A stretch of 55,066 bases of DNA from JAHEEL01 sp964195545 (GCA_964195545.1 CAXMQQ010000031.1:1-55066), one strand, 5' to 3'; numbered from the stretch's first letter, positions 43,435 through 51,830 are shown. Notes: a model not told the origin generated them from the letters alone. Made by a program: numbers and translations.

Positions 43435-44364
43435 CTACAGCAACGACTTCAGGTCGTAGAGCGCGCTTGGGTGCCGCAGCTTGCCGAGGGCCCGATTCTC
43501 GATCTGACGGACGCGCTCTCTCGTGATCCCGAGCTCTGCACCGACGCTCGAGAGCGTCCGTGGTGGGTTGCCGCCGATCCCAAAGCGCATGATGAGTACG
43601 GCGCACTCGCGCTCCTCGAGCACGCCGAGAGCCTTCGAGACTTCCTCGGACCGCGCGACCTCGGCGACGACGGTGAACGGATCGGGTGTTGCCTCGTCCT
43701 CGACGAAGTCGCCCAGTTGAGCGTCGCCCTCTTCCCCGACCGGTCGGTCGAGCGAGATCGTATCTCCCGGCGTGGTTCGTGCCATCATGATGCGATCTTC
43801 GGCGAGGCCGCTCACTTCAGCGATCTCGGCAACGGTCGGTGCTCGGCGGAACTGCTCCTGCAGCGTCAACTCGGTCTCTTGGACGGTTCGGACGACATCG
43901 ACCATGTGGACGGGAAGACGGATCGTTCTGCCCTGGTTCCCCAGGCCTCGGGTGATGGACTGGCGTATCCACCACGTGGCGTACGTGGAGAACTTGAATC
44001 CCTTGCGCCAGTCGAATTTCTCGACGGCACGAATGAGTCCGAGGTTGCCTTCCTGGATGAGATCGAGCAGGTCGAGGCCACGTCCCGTATACCGCTTGGC
44101 GATCGAGACGACCAGCCGGAGATTTGAGCGGATGAAGACGTCTTTCGCCTCATCGGCCATCTCGACCATTCGATACAGCGAAGCGCGTTCAGCCGCCTCA
44201 ACCGGGTCACCGGACTCGAGACGACGCTGGGCCTTCTTGCCCGTTTCCATCGTGCGCGCAAGGCGGACCTCGTCTTCGGCTTCGAGGAGGCCGTGATCAG
44301 AAACCTGTCCGAGATATCGACCAACGGCATCCGCTGCTGCGGTCTCACGTCCTCGATCTGCCAT
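43435..44364 (-). CDS. RpoD-family sigma factor (primary-like)
   Basis: 309 aa sigma-70 factor lacking region 1.1. Region 1.2 is DAVGRYLGQVSDHGLLEAEDE. Region 2 contains NLRLVVSIAKRY, GLDLLDLIQEGNLGLIRAVEKFDW and GFKFSTYATWWIRQSITRG (2.3/2.4, -10 recognition). Region 3 begins IRLPVHMVDVV. Region 4 ends TLSSVGAELGITRERVRQIENRALGKLRH (-35 helix-turn-helix). It is either the housekeeping factor or a group 2 SigB/Hrd-like paralogue; the short N-terminus favours group 2. A strong GGAGGAGG precedes the ATG at 44364, excluding upstream in-frame ATGs. Divergent from the glycosidase-like lipoprotein gene. Confidence 0.93.
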   Translation of the reverse strand: MADRGRETAAADAVGRYLGQVSDHGLLEAEDEVRLARTMETGKKAQRRLESGDPVEAAERASLYRMVEMADEAKDVFIRSNLRLVVSIAKRYTGRGLDLLDLIQEGNLGLIRAVEKFDWRKGFKFSTYATWWIRQSITRGLGNQGRTIRLPVHMVDVVRTVQETELTLQEQFRRAPTVAEIAEVSGLAEDRIMMARTTPGDTISLDRPVGEEGDAQLGDFVEDEATPDPFTVVAEVARSEEVSKALGVLEERECAVLIMRFGIGGNPPRTLSSVGAELGITRERVRQIENRALGKLRHPSALYDLKSLL

Positions 44365-44465
44365 GTGCTCCTCCTCCCCCTCTCCGCGGAGAGAGCTGTC
44401 TGAACTTATCATGCATGCGCGCCATCGGCAACGGTTCATTACGCTTTCCTGGTCCAACGGCACCT

Positions 44466-45968
44466 ATGAACCATGTGACGCGCATCTTCGCTCTGGCGAT
44501 CGTGATTCTCCCGATCGCCGCTGCCGGCTGTACCAGCCCGGCTCCTCTCGACGCGTCCTCACTCCGTCCGCCGGAGGTGGGCCCCCCGACGATCGAGGTC
44601 GTGGTCCTCGCCGGTGACGATCTGAGCGCGGTCGTGGCCGATATCGCCGTTGAGGGGGCTGCGGTGTTCCAGACGGATGAGGGTGTGTCCGCATTCGTCT
44701 GGCCGTTGGGACCGACGACGATCGAAGTGTCTGCCCCCGGCTTCCAACCGCAGACCGAGATCGCCGATGAGCCGCCGCGAGAGGATCGCATCGAGTTCCG
44801 TCTGGAACCGGTCGTGCTTTCGGGCCGCGTCTCGACCCATCGAGGTGTCGCGCTTCCGGGCGTCGAAGTCAGGCTCGGTGAGGGTCGTGATGTCACGAAC
44901 GACGAAGGCCTGTTCGAGATCGTGCGAGCCGTGCCGGGGGATATCTCGCTCACACGGGCGACATGGCAGGACTCGGTCGTGCCGTGGGACGGATCGACAA
45001 GCGAGATCGATACGACCATGGAACCCCTCATCGTGCACGGGGTGCGCGTGGGCGGAGCGGCGGCGGGTGATTCCGAGCGCTGGCAGCGGCTCCTTGCCAT
45101 GGCAGACTCGAGCGGCGTGAACGCCTTCGTGGTGGACGTCAAAGACGAGTTCGGCACGGTGTACTACGACACGACCGTTGACGCCGCCCAAGATGCGTCA
45201 GCGGTGACTCTTCAATACGACCTAGATGAAATCGTCGCCGACATGGATGATCACGGCCTCTACAAGATCGCTCGCGTCGTCGCGTTCCAGGACACGCCGA
45301 TGGCGAGAAACCAACCCGATCACGCGGTATTCGAAGAGGGAGGATCGGATCTCTGGTACACGCGGAACGGCGACGCGTGGATGGATCCGACTGATCCGGT
45401 GTCGTACGAGTATCCGGTTGCGCTGGCCGATGAGGCATGTCGAGCCGGTTTCGACGAGATCCAGTTCGACTTCGCAACGTTCCCGTTCGGCGGTGATGTG
45501 TCTACCGCCGTGTTCGATGATGAGTACACGGAGGAAGTTCGCGTCGGCTCGATCCAGGCATTCTTGAACCGCGCCTATCAGGTCCTGAGTCCGCGATGCG
45601 GTGTCGCAGCGAGTGTGCTCGGTATCACGCTCGAGTCCCGGACCGATGAAGGAGTCGGCCAGCTCCCAGGTCTCATGTCGCGCACTATCGATGTTCTGAG
45701 TCCGATGCTGTATTCGACGAACTACGGATCGGGTTGGAAGGGGTACGCCGATCCGAACGAGCACGCCGGTGACATCGTCGAGTCAGCGTTGGTGAGTGGC
45801 CTCTCACGGCTCGAAGGCTTCGCCTACTTCCGACCGTGGCTCCAGACGTGGATGATCTCGGCTTCCGAGGTCCAGGGGATCCAACGGAGAGTTGATGATC
45901 GAGTCAGCGGATGGCTGCTCTGGTCGAACGCTGCGTCGTATCCGGCTGAGCTCCTACCTCCTCGATGA
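44466..45968 (+). CDS. Putative glycoside hydrolase lipoprotein (DUF4015-like)
   Basis: 500 aa lipoprotein with lipobox AAG-Cys22. Residues about 40-110 and 115-190 are beta-sandwich modules; the second (GRVSTHRGVALPGVEVRLGEGRDVTNDEGLF in two parts) is a carboxypeptidase-regulatory-like repeat. Residues 195-500 form a TIM barrel of the DUF4015 putative glycoside hydrolase type: VNAFVVDVKDEFGTVYYDT, YKIARVVAFQDTPMA, WMDPTDPVSYEYPVALADEA, FDEIQFDFATFPF and LSPMLYSTNYGSGW. Substrate and catalysis are unproven in this family; an envelope polysaccharide is likely. Its stop overlaps the glycosylase start (ATGA). Confidence 0.83.
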   Translation: MNHVTRIFALAIVILPIAAAGCTSPAPLDASSLRPPEVGPPTIEVVVLAGDDLSAVVADIAVEGAAVFQTDEGVSAFVWPLGPTTIEVSAPGFQPQTEIADEPPREDRIEFRLEPVVLSGRVSTHRGVALPGVEVRLGEGRDVTNDEGLFEIVRAVPGDISLTRATWQDSVVPWDGSTSEIDTTMEPLIVHGVRVGGAAAGDSERWQRLLAMADSSGVNAFVVDVKDEFGTVYYDTTVDAAQDASAVTLQYDLDEIVADMDDHGLYKIARVVAFQDTPMARNQPDHAVFEEGGSDLWYTRNGDAWMDPTDPVSYEYPVALADEACRAGFDEIQFDFATFPFGGDVSTAVFDDEYTEEVRVGSIQAFLNRAYQVLSPRCGVAASVLGITLESRTDEGVGQLPGLMSRTIDVLSPMLYSTNYGSGWKGYADPNEHAGDIVESALVSGLSRLEGFAYFRPWLQTWMISASEVQGIQRRVDDRVSGWLLWSNAASYPAELLPPR

Positions 45969-46654
45969 GCGACATCGACGAACTCGCGTTGCTAAGCGCA
46001 GAGATCGTCGCTTGCCGACGCTGCCCTCGGCTCGTTGACTGGCGTGAGAGGGTCGCTGTTGACAAGCGAGCGGCTTTCGCCGATCAGGAGTACTGGGGGA
46101 GACCCGTCCCTGGTTTCGGTGATCCGCAGGCCAAGGTCGTTGTCGTCGGTCTCGCTCCTGCTGCCCACGGTGCCAACCGGATAGGGAGGATGTTCACCGG
46201 AGATCGCAGCGGTGACTGGCTCTACCGGGCCATGTGGCGTGCAGGCTTCGCCAGCCAACCGGAGTCATCCGGGTGCGACGATGGGCTGACGCTCTCCGGC
46301 GCCTGGGTAACGGCACCCGTGAGGTGTGCCCCACCGCAGAACAAGCCCACCGTCACAGAGAGAGACGCATGTGCGGTGTGGTTCGACCAAGAGCTCGACA
46401 TCCTTGAGCCTGCGGTCTTCGTGGCGCTCGGCGAATTCTCATACCGATCGATCTGGCGATACCTCGGTGACGGTGGCCACGACCTGCCGAGACCGAGACC
46501 GCGCTTCGCGCACGGTCTCGAGGTCGTCATCTCGAACGGTCCGGTGATCCTGGCAAGCTTCCACCCAAGTCAGCAGAACACGTTCACAGGAAGATTGACA
46601 GAAGAGATGTTGGATTCCGTCTTCGAGCGTGCGCACGCCCTGGTCTCCGAGTAG
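45965..46654 (+). CDS. Family 5 uracil-DNA glycosylase (UDGb)
   Basis: 229 aa. UDGb signature motif 1, GLAPAAHGANRIGRMFTGDRSGDWL in two pieces (about 62-86), contains the AHG characteristic of family 5 rather than the Asp/Asn of other families; motif 2 is HPSQQNTFTG. Four cysteines at 17, 20, 121 and 136 match the [4Fe-4S] ligands of family 4/5 enzymes. It removes uracil and other deaminated bases from DNA. The ATG overlaps the preceding stop. As an Fe-S enzyme encoded in the gap between sufB and sufD, it depends on the flanking assembly system. Confidence 0.9.
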   Translation: MSDIDELALLSAEIVACRRCPRLVDWRERVAVDKRAAFADQEYWGRPVPGFGDPQAKVVVVGLAPAAHGANRIGRMFTGDRSGDWLYRAMWRAGFASQPESSGCDDGLTLSGAWVTAPVRCAPPQNKPTVTERDACAVWFDQELDILEPAVFVALGEFSYRSIWRYLGDGGHDLPRPRPRFAHGLEVVISNGPVILASFHPSQQNTFTGRLTEEMLDSVFERAHALVSE

Positions 46655-46660
46655 CTAGTT

Positions 46661-46731
46661 GTGAGATTTGAGACATGAGACTTGAGATCTGGGGGTTCTT
46701 GTCTCTCGTCTCATATCTCACGTCTTGAGTC
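46661..46731. repeat. Heptamer repeat forming a 4+4-unit inverted repeat
   Basis: GTGAGAT, TTGAGAC, ATGAGAC, TTGAGAT (46661-46688), then, after 15 bases, TCTCGTC, TCATATC, TCACGTC, TTGAGTC (46704-46731). Arms 46661-46681 and 46701-46721 match at 18 of 21 positions as an inverted repeat, a potential long hairpin in the convergent gap between the glycosylase and the M23 gene. Confidence 0.75.
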
Positions 46732-46747
46732 TGCAGACACCGAGTAC

Positions 46748-46762
46748 CCCGGCGAAGCCGGG
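46748..46762. terminator. Hairpin between convergent glycosylase and M23 genes
   Basis: CCCGGC / GCCGGG stem with GAA loop, placed 8 bases before the M23 stop codon on the minus strand; it follows the heptamer hairpin. Confidence 0.5.
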
Positions 46763-46770
46763 ACAACCGG

Positions 46771-47379
46771 CTACACGAGCTCCCGGTTGACTTCTGACGC
46801 ACGGACCTTCCGATCCATCGCTTCGGCGAGGAACGGATAGGGGTTGATCTTCTTGCCGTCGACGTGGAGCTCGAAATGGGTGTGGGATCCCGTGTGCTCG
46901 GCGTTCCCTGAGTCACCGACGAATCCGATGACCTCTCCTGTCTTCACGATGCTGCCGACCTCGAGGCCCTCCATGAAAGCGGCTTCCTCGCCGCCCTCGC
47001 CATCGTCGGTTCCTGTGCTGTCGTTGTTCAGGTGCAAGTAGTGGCTGGTCCATCCGCCGGCGTGACGGATCATGATGCTCCAGCCCGAGAGTCGGTTCCA
47101 CTCGAGTCGCTCGACGATGCCGTCATCGACGGCGACAACCCATGATCCCTTGGGGCTCATGATGTCGGTTCCGGTGTGGGAGCGTCCGCCAGATCGGCTC
47201 ACTCCCCAGGTATCCGAGAACTGCACGATCGCGGTCTCGTGGGGAAATGCCTTGATCACGAACTGGGCGGTTTCGGCCGGGGGAATCGCCTGGGCCTGTG
47301 GGGCCGGTAGGCCGATCCAGGCCGCGAGAACGGCTGCCGCGATCGCTGCGCGCGCGACTCGTCGAATCGAAGTAGTCAT
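46771..47379 (-). CDS. M23 family metallopeptidase
   Basis: 202 aa secreted LytM-type endopeptidase. A Sec signal peptide ends in AQA about residue 31. The zinc site is complete: HTGTD (His68, Asp72) and HTHFELH (His166/His168), with SHYLHL supplying the catalytic His113. A short acidic insert (TGTDDGEGGEE) is unusual and lies near the active-site groove. Such enzymes cleave peptidoglycan cross-links or activate amidases in division. The start is fixed by AAGGAGCG ahead of the ATG at 47379; a longer upstream frame is not coding. It is divergent from sufD. Confidence 0.88.
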   Translation of the reverse strand: MTTSIRRVARAAIAAAVLAAWIGLPAPQAQAIPPAETAQFVIKAFPHETAIVQFSDTWGVSRSGGRSHTGTDIMSPKGSWVVAVDDGIVERLEWNRLSGWSIMIRHAGGWTSHYLHLNNDSTGTDDGEGGEEAAFMEGLEVGSIVKTGEVIGFVGDSGNAEHTGSHTHFELHVDGKKINPYPFLAEAMDRKVRASEVNRELV

Positions 47380-47540
47380 GGGGGTCGCTCCTTGTGCCCG
47401 ACGCTGCCGGTTCCTGGCCCGCGGCGTCTGGTCTTCTAGTAGCTCGAACCCCGAACGGTAGGTAAGGACTTCAAATACTGGGTCGATTGCGGAGCAGGCG
47501 TCGGTATTCTCGGCGTGCTTCCAAGCAGAGGAAATTCCCC

Positions 47541-48824
47541 TTGTCCCACTTCGATCAGACTGCTTCAGCGACGGCGGGCTCAACCGACCCGACCTGGCGG
47601 GCGACAGTTCGTTCTGCCGCGTTCGATGCGTTTTCCGACGGCGCTATGCCGTCCCAGGCCGACGAGATCTGGCGATACGTTGATCTCGATTTCTCCCTCG
47701 ACGACTATCGCCCGGCGGCCGGCGTTCCTGGTGGTCTCAGCGATGATCCGCTGGTCGGCTATCTGCCGAACCCGACCACGGTTCGCGTCGTCGACGGCTC
47801 ATATGTCGGCGATGATCATGTGTCTGATGGGGTGGTCGTCATGTCTCTCGAGCGGGCGGCAGTTGAATACTCGGACACGGTCGAGGCCGCCCACAGCCGT
47901 TCGGGTATTGCCGCAGACGGGGACTTCTTTAAAGCCGCCACAGCCGCTTTCGGCGGCGACGGCGTGTTCGTTCATGCTGCCAGGAATGTCGCTGCACCGT
48001 CGGTGGTCGCGATCGACATGCACGCAGGATCGGACGGCGTGGCGAGCTTCCCCAGTGTCGTCATCGATGCGGAGGAGCACGCCGACATCTCTGTGGTGGT
48101 GCACCTCCGCTCGGCTGCTGATGCCGATGCACTCATCGTGCCTCAGTTCTCGATCGTCGTCGGGAACGGTGCACGGGTGTCTCTGAGCGTCGTTCAGAAT
48201 CTTGGCTACGAGGTCCGATCGATCGGTTCGCTTCGTGCCGAGATCGGTGCCGATGCGCTGTTCCGGTTCGGTGAAGTCGGTCTCGGTGGCCGCCTTGCCC
48301 GGTTGCATCTCGACGTCGGCCTCGAAGGTCGCGGTTCGTCGGCGAACATCGTTGGCGCGTACTTCGGCGAACAGAACCAGATCCTCGACTACCGCTACTT
48401 CATGCGGCACATCGGTACGAATACACGCTCGGACATGTTCCTCAAGGGTGCCGTCGAAGACGGCTCCAGGAGTGTCTTCACCGGGTTGATCCGGATCGAG
48501 GAGAGCGGACAGAAGACCGAGGCGTACCAGACGAATCGCAACCTCATTCTCTCCGACGGGGCTTCGGCACAATCGGTCCCGAACCTCGAGATTCTCGCCA
48601 ACGACGTGAAGTGTGGCCACGGATCGACGGTCGGACCGCTCGATGCTGAACAGAAGTATTACCTCATGAGCCGCGGGCTCGATCCAGAGCGTGCAGAGCG
48701 GCTCCAAGTGCGGGGGTTCTTCGAGGAGGCACTCGGGAAGCTGCCGCAGTCCGAGCTCGCAACGCCGGTTCGTGAGTGGATCAACCGGAAGTACGAGACG
48801 GCGCAGGCAGAAGGCAGGGTGTGA
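47541..48824 (+). CDS. sufD: Fe-S cluster assembly protein SufD
   Basis: 427 aa. SufB/D beta-helix family, SufD subgroup: N-terminal ADEIWRYVDLDFSLDDYRP, then the repetitive core and the C-terminal blocks DYRYFMRHIGTNTRSDMFLKGAVEDGSRSVFTGLIRI (in pieces), NLEILANDVKCGHGSTVGPLD and YLMSRGLDPERAERLQVRGFF. The conserved Cys and His in DVKCGHG are the SufD residues that take part in cluster formation with SufB. The TTG at 47541 is chosen because AGAGGAA lies 7-8 bases upstream; an in-frame start further upstream has no support. One base is shared with the Rieske start (TGATG). Confidence 0.94.
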   Translation: MSHFDQTASATAGSTDPTWRATVRSAAFDAFSDGAMPSQADEIWRYVDLDFSLDDYRPAAGVPGGLSDDPLVGYLPNPTTVRVVDGSYVGDDHVSDGVVVMSLERAAVEYSDTVEAAHSRSGIAADGDFFKAATAAFGGDGVFVHAARNVAAPSVVAIDMHAGSDGVASFPSVVIDAEEHADISVVVHLRSAADADALIVPQFSIVVGNGARVSLSVVQNLGYEVRSIGSLRAEIGADALFRFGEVGLGGRLARLHLDVGLEGRGSSANIVGAYFGEQNQILDYRYFMRHIGTNTRSDMFLKGAVEDGSRSVFTGLIRIEESGQKTEAYQTNRNLILSDGASAQSVPNLEILANDVKCGHGSTVGPLDAEQKYYLMSRGLDPERAERLQVRGFFEEALGKLPQSELATPVREWINRKYETAQAEGRV

Positions 48825-49138
48825 TGGAGGTCAAGATCGCACCTCTCTCTGAACTCCCGGACGGTCGCGGTCTCCGTGTCGAGGCCCATGGTGAGATGAT
48901 TGCCCTCTTCCGCATCGGCGACGCTGTCCATGCCATCGGCGACCGCTGCAGCCACGCAGAGGCATCGCTCGCAGAGGGCGAGGTCTTCGACCGTGACGTT
49001 GAGTGCCCGCGACACGGGTCGCCGTTCGACCTGATGACCGGCGAACCAGCTGCGCTTCCTGCGACCACAGCGGTACCCGTGTATCCCACGACCGTACGAG
49101 ACGGCGTCGTCTATCTGACCATCGAAAGGGAGTCCTGA
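48824..49138 (+). CDS. Rieske [2Fe-2S] ferredoxin of the SUF operon
   Basis: 104 aa soluble Rieske protein. Cluster ligands are Cys42 and His44 (RCSHAEASL) and Cys61 and His64 (CPRHGSPF); the fold resembles the ferredoxin subunit of aromatic dioxygenases. In actinobacterial suf operons a gene like this lies between sufD and sufC and is thought to supply electrons or an Fe-S donor for assembly. Start and stop each share one base with the flanking suf genes (TGATG), so translation is coupled. Confidence 0.92.
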   Translation: MEVKIAPLSELPDGRGLRVEAHGEMIALFRIGDAVHAIGDRCSHAEASLAEGEVFDRDVECPRHGSPFDLMTGEPAALPATTAVPVYPTTVRDGVVYLTIERES

Positions 49139-49854
49139 TGTCGAATGCTCTGGAGATCACCGACCTCAAGGCACGCTTCGGCGACCTGGAGATCCTCAAC
49201 GGGATCAACGTCGCTGTTCCCTACGGGGAAGTCCATGCCCTGATGGGTCCAAACGGATCGGGAAAGTCCACCCTGACACACGTTCTCATGGGAAGCAGCG
49301 ACTACGACGCTTCCGGATCTGCCCTCGTTGGAGGTGTCGAGGTAATGGGTCTCCCCGTTCACGAGCGGGCGCGGGCCGGTCTCTTCGAAGCATTCCAGTA
49401 CCCGACCGAGGTGCCCGGTGTGTCTCTCGACGACCTCGTCGCCGAGATGGCGGACGTCGCCGTCGATCCATCCGATGCTCGGACGAGAGCGGCGGATGCA
49501 TCGCATCTACTCGGCATGGATCGCTTCATGGATCGAGCGATCAACTCCGGTCTGTCCGGGGGCGAGAAGAAGCGTTCCGAGATGTTCCAACTCGCCGTTG
49601 CGTCGCCAAAAGTCGCCATCCTTGACGAGATCGATTCCGGTCTGGACATCGATGCGGTTCGTGAAGTTGCCGCCATGGTGGAGACGCTCCGAAGCCCCTC
49701 TCTCGGTGTGTTGGTCATCACGCACTACAGCCGGATCCTGCGCTACATGAACCCCGACCGGGTCCACGTCATGGTTGCCGGTCGTGTTGTCGAGTCCGGT
49801 GGTCCCGAGATCGCCGATCGTCTCGAGTCCCAGGGATACGCAGCCGTCAGGTGA
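49138..49854 (+). CDS. sufC: Fe-S assembly ATPase SufC
   Basis: 238 aa soluble ABC ATPase of the SufBC2D complex. Walker A GPNGSGKST (about 37-45), a SufC-typical Q-loop region FEAFQYPTEVPGVSLDD, signature LSGGEKKRSEMFQL, Walker B VAILDEIDSGLDIDA and H-switch VITHYSRIL. The segments ending GLDIDA and HYSRIL separate SufC from transport ATPases. Starts in TGATG coupling with the Rieske gene. The usual next genes, sufS and sufU, are not downstream: a hairpin and a convergent gene follow, so cysteine desulfurase must be encoded elsewhere. Confidence 0.97.
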   Translation: MSNALEITDLKARFGDLEILNGINVAVPYGEVHALMGPNGSGKSTLTHVLMGSSDYDASGSALVGGVEVMGLPVHERARAGLFEAFQYPTEVPGVSLDDLVAEMADVAVDPSDARTRAADASHLLGMDRFMDRAINSGLSGGEKKRSEMFQLAVASPKVAILDEIDSGLDIDAVREVAAMVETLRSPSLGVLVITHYSRILRYMNPDRVHVMVAGRVVESGGPEIADRLESQGYAAVR

Positions 49855-49864
49855 ACCGGACGCG

Positions 49865-49886
49865 CCGTGCCGTGGAGTAGGCACGG
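49865..49886. terminator. Hairpin after sufC
   Basis: Perfect 7-bp stem CCGTGCC / GGCACGG with an 8-base loop, 10 bases after the sufC stop and between convergent genes. Confidence 0.6.
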
Positions 49887-49914
49887 TTCGTGCCTGTGCC
49901 GCACACGGCGACGA

Positions 49915-50535
49915 TCAAGTCGGTCTGTCCATCTCGAAGTATCCGTCGGCCATCCGCGTGTAGGAGCTGCCTGCCATCCTCCCGACCGCCTTGAGGCCCA
50001 TGGGGTCGATCCTTGTCCCGTCAAGCAGGTCGCTCCGGACATGGATGCGGACCACTTCGCCGAAGATGACGGTATTCGTCGGCGGGTCGGCGAGCTCCAC
50101 AACGTGGGTAACGCGGCACTCGAGACCGGCCGGTGCCTCGGCCACCAGGGGAGCGGCGACGACATCGCCGGATCGCGGTGTGAGGTTGGCGACGGCGAAC
50201 TCGTCGACATCCGGCTCATACTCGCCGGACGTCAGATTCATGGCCTCTGCCAGGGCTTCATCGACGATGCTGACGGTGAACTCGCGAGTCGCGACGACAT
50301 TGGCAAGCGTGTCCTTCGGTGACCCTGTTCTTCGCCCGGGAGAAAAGAGGACGGTCGGTGGCGTGCCTGAGACGACGGCGAAGAACGAGAACGGGGCAAG
50401 ATTCTGGCAGCCGTCGGGTCCAACGCTTCCGATCCAGCCGATCGGCCTCGGCACGATCAGGCCGGTGAGGAGCTTGTACCGGTCGACTCCTTCGAGTTCG
50501 CTTGGGATGAACGCGGTAGTGTCGCTCGGTGGCAT
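49915..50535 (-). CDS. Flavin reductase-like FMN-binding protein
   Basis: 206 aa split-barrel flavoprotein. Family motifs: KLLTGLIVPRPIGWIGSVGPDG with the NLAPFSFFAVVSGTPPTVLFSPGRR segment that binds FMN, SPKDTLANVVATREFTVSIV, and the C-terminal DGYFEMDRPT. Members reduce flavins for monooxygenases or bind FMN as cofactor in other roles; the partner is unknown. The ATG at 50535 is favoured over the upstream ATG at 50556 because TACCGT ends exactly 6 bases before it. Convergent with sufC, divergent from the membrane protein gene. Confidence 0.83.
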   Translation of the reverse strand: MPPSDTTAFIPSELEGVDRYKLLTGLIVPRPIGWIGSVGPDGCQNLAPFSFFAVVSGTPPTVLFSPGRRTGSPKDTLANVVATREFTVSIVDEALAEAMNLTSGEYEPDVDEFAVANLTPRSGDVVAAPLVAEAPAGLECRVTHVVELADPPTNTVIFGEVVRIHVRSDLLDGTRIDPMGLKAVGRMAGSSYTRMADGYFEMDRPT

Positions 50536-50541
50536 GCGGGC

Positions 50542-50547
50542 ACGGTA
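50542..50547 (-). promoter_or_regulatory. Putative -10 element (TACCGT) for the flavin reductase-like gene
   Basis: Minus-strand hexamer 6 bases before the ATG at 50535. If this element is real, the upstream ATG at 50556 would not be transcribed from it. Confidence 0.45.
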
Positions 50548-50580
50548 GCGACCCATCGACGGTGAGCCCGACGTACTCCG

Positions 50581-50586
50581 TAGACT
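50581..50586 (+). promoter_or_regulatory. Putative -10 element (TAGACT) for the membrane protein-sirtuin operon
   Basis: Ends 7 bases before the GTG at 50594; no Shine-Dalgarno is present. It decides between GTG 50594 and the in-frame TTG 50588. Confidence 0.5.
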
Positions 50587-50593
50587 GTTGGTC

Positions 50594-51013
50594 GTGAACT
50601 GGTTCTCAGACGCCGACGATGCCCGACGCTATGTCACAGAGATGACGCGTATCTGGGCCGTCTGGGTTGTCGGACTTGCCGCTCTGTTCGCCGTCACGAA
50701 CTGGTGGGTCTTGCTCGGGGGGATAGCGGCTATCTCAGTGCTCGTGTGGCTCATTCGGCCGATCCAGCGTAGAGCGAACAGGATCGACGATCCGGAGGAG
50801 TTCGTTGAGGGAAGCGGACGTCGTTTCGCCGGAGCTCGCACCCGTGGGGAGATGGCGCTGCGAGTGCTCATCTACGGCGAAGCTCCTCTGAAGGAGGCCG
50901 TTGACGAGTTCGGTGCTTGGTGGGGCTGGCTATGGGTCCGGCGTGGGGTCATCGCCGCGACCGCGATTGCGTTCTCGGTCGTGCTGCTCGACATCTTCCG
51001 GGGGCCCGTGTGA
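50594..51013 (+). CDS. Small membrane protein upstream of sirtuin
   Basis: 139 aa, unrecognised family. Two adjacent hydrophobic segments (about 20-55: IWAVWVVGLAALFAV and VLLGGIAAISVLVWL) form a membrane hairpin; a basic cytosolic stretch follows (RPIQRRANRIDDPEEF, GRRFAGARTRGEMALR), and a third helix near the C-terminus (RGVIAATAIAFSVVLLDIF). Starts at GTG 50594 by the -10 spacing. The stop overlaps the sirtuin start (GTGA), so the two are translationally coupled, but nothing in the sequence indicates a function. Confidence 0.7.
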   Translation: MNWFSDADDARRYVTEMTRIWAVWVVGLAALFAVTNWWVLLGGIAAISVLVWLIRPIQRRANRIDDPEEFVEGSGRRFAGARTRGEMALRVLIYGEAPLKEAVDEFGAWWGWLWVRRGVIAATAIAFSVVLLDIFRGPV

Positions 51014-51789
51014 CCACGGTCGTCGACCAGGCCGAGAGCATCGCACGTTTAGCCTCGTTGATTGCGACTGCAGAGCGACTTCTGGTCTTCACAGGAGCCG
51101 GGATCTCAACGGCCAGCGGCATCCCCGACTACCGCGGTCCCGAAGGCGTATGGAATACGAGACGGCCCGTCTTCTACGACCAGTTCATGACGGAGCACGA
51201 TGCCAGGATCGAATACTGGAGACAGAAGGCAGAGGACCACGATGCCTTCGGCTCGGCACGACCGAACGCCGTGCACCGTTCGATCGTCGAGCTTCAGCGT
51301 GAGGGGCGGATCGAACTCGTCGTGACGCAGAACGTCGATGGCTTGCACCGGGCCGCAGGATCGACGTCGGGTCTCCTTGTCGAGATCCACGGTACGAACG
51401 CGCTCATCGAATGTCAGAGATGTGGTTCCCGGTCCGAGCCCGGTGAGCACTTCGCGTCGTTCGAGCAGACCGGCGAACCACCGGTCTGTGACTGCGGCGG
51501 CTATCTCAAACCGGCAACGATCTCGTTCGGTCAGCAACTGCGACCCCTTGATCTCTCAAGGGCTTTCGACGCGGCGAGGCGCGCGGATGTCGCGATAGCC
51601 CTCGGATCGACGCTGTCGGTTACCCCTGCCGCCGACATCCCCCTCGAGGCTGCACGTCACGGTGCCGCGTATGCCGTTGTCAACCGCGGCGCCACCGAGC
51701 ACGATCGATCGCCGTTCGTCGTACTCCGAATCGACGGCGACGTCAGCGCGATATTTCCCGCCGCGGTCACTCGCGCTCTCGATCGCTAG
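51010..51789 (+). CDS. cobB: Sirtuin NAD-dependent protein deacylase
   Basis: 259 aa. Rossmann/NAD motifs GAGIS (29-33) and IPDYRGPEGVW, catalytic segment TQNVDGLHRAAGS and the active-site His in EIHGTNA; structural zinc from CQRCGS and VCDCGG (four cysteines); late ALGSTLSVTPAADIPL and VNRGAT. Removes acetyl or longer acyl groups from lysine, using NAD+ and releasing nicotinamide. The Tyr/Arg pair of desuccinylases is not obvious, so deacetylase activity is likeliest. It would counteract the GNAT-synthetase at 15177. GTG start overlaps the membrane protein gene. Confidence 0.92.
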   Translation: MTTVVDQAESIARLASLIATAERLLVFTGAGISTASGIPDYRGPEGVWNTRRPVFYDQFMTEHDARIEYWRQKAEDHDAFGSARPNAVHRSIVELQREGRIELVVTQNVDGLHRAAGSTSGLLVEIHGTNALIECQRCGSRSEPGEHFASFEQTGEPPVCDCGGYLKPATISFGQQLRPLDLSRAFDAARRADVAIALGSTLSVTPAADIPLEAARHGAAYAVVNRGATEHDRSPFVVLRIDGDVSAIFPAAVTRALDR

Positions 51790-51830
51790 ATCCTTCCGAT
51801 CTCCTCTGGCTGGGACCCACCTCGCAACTG

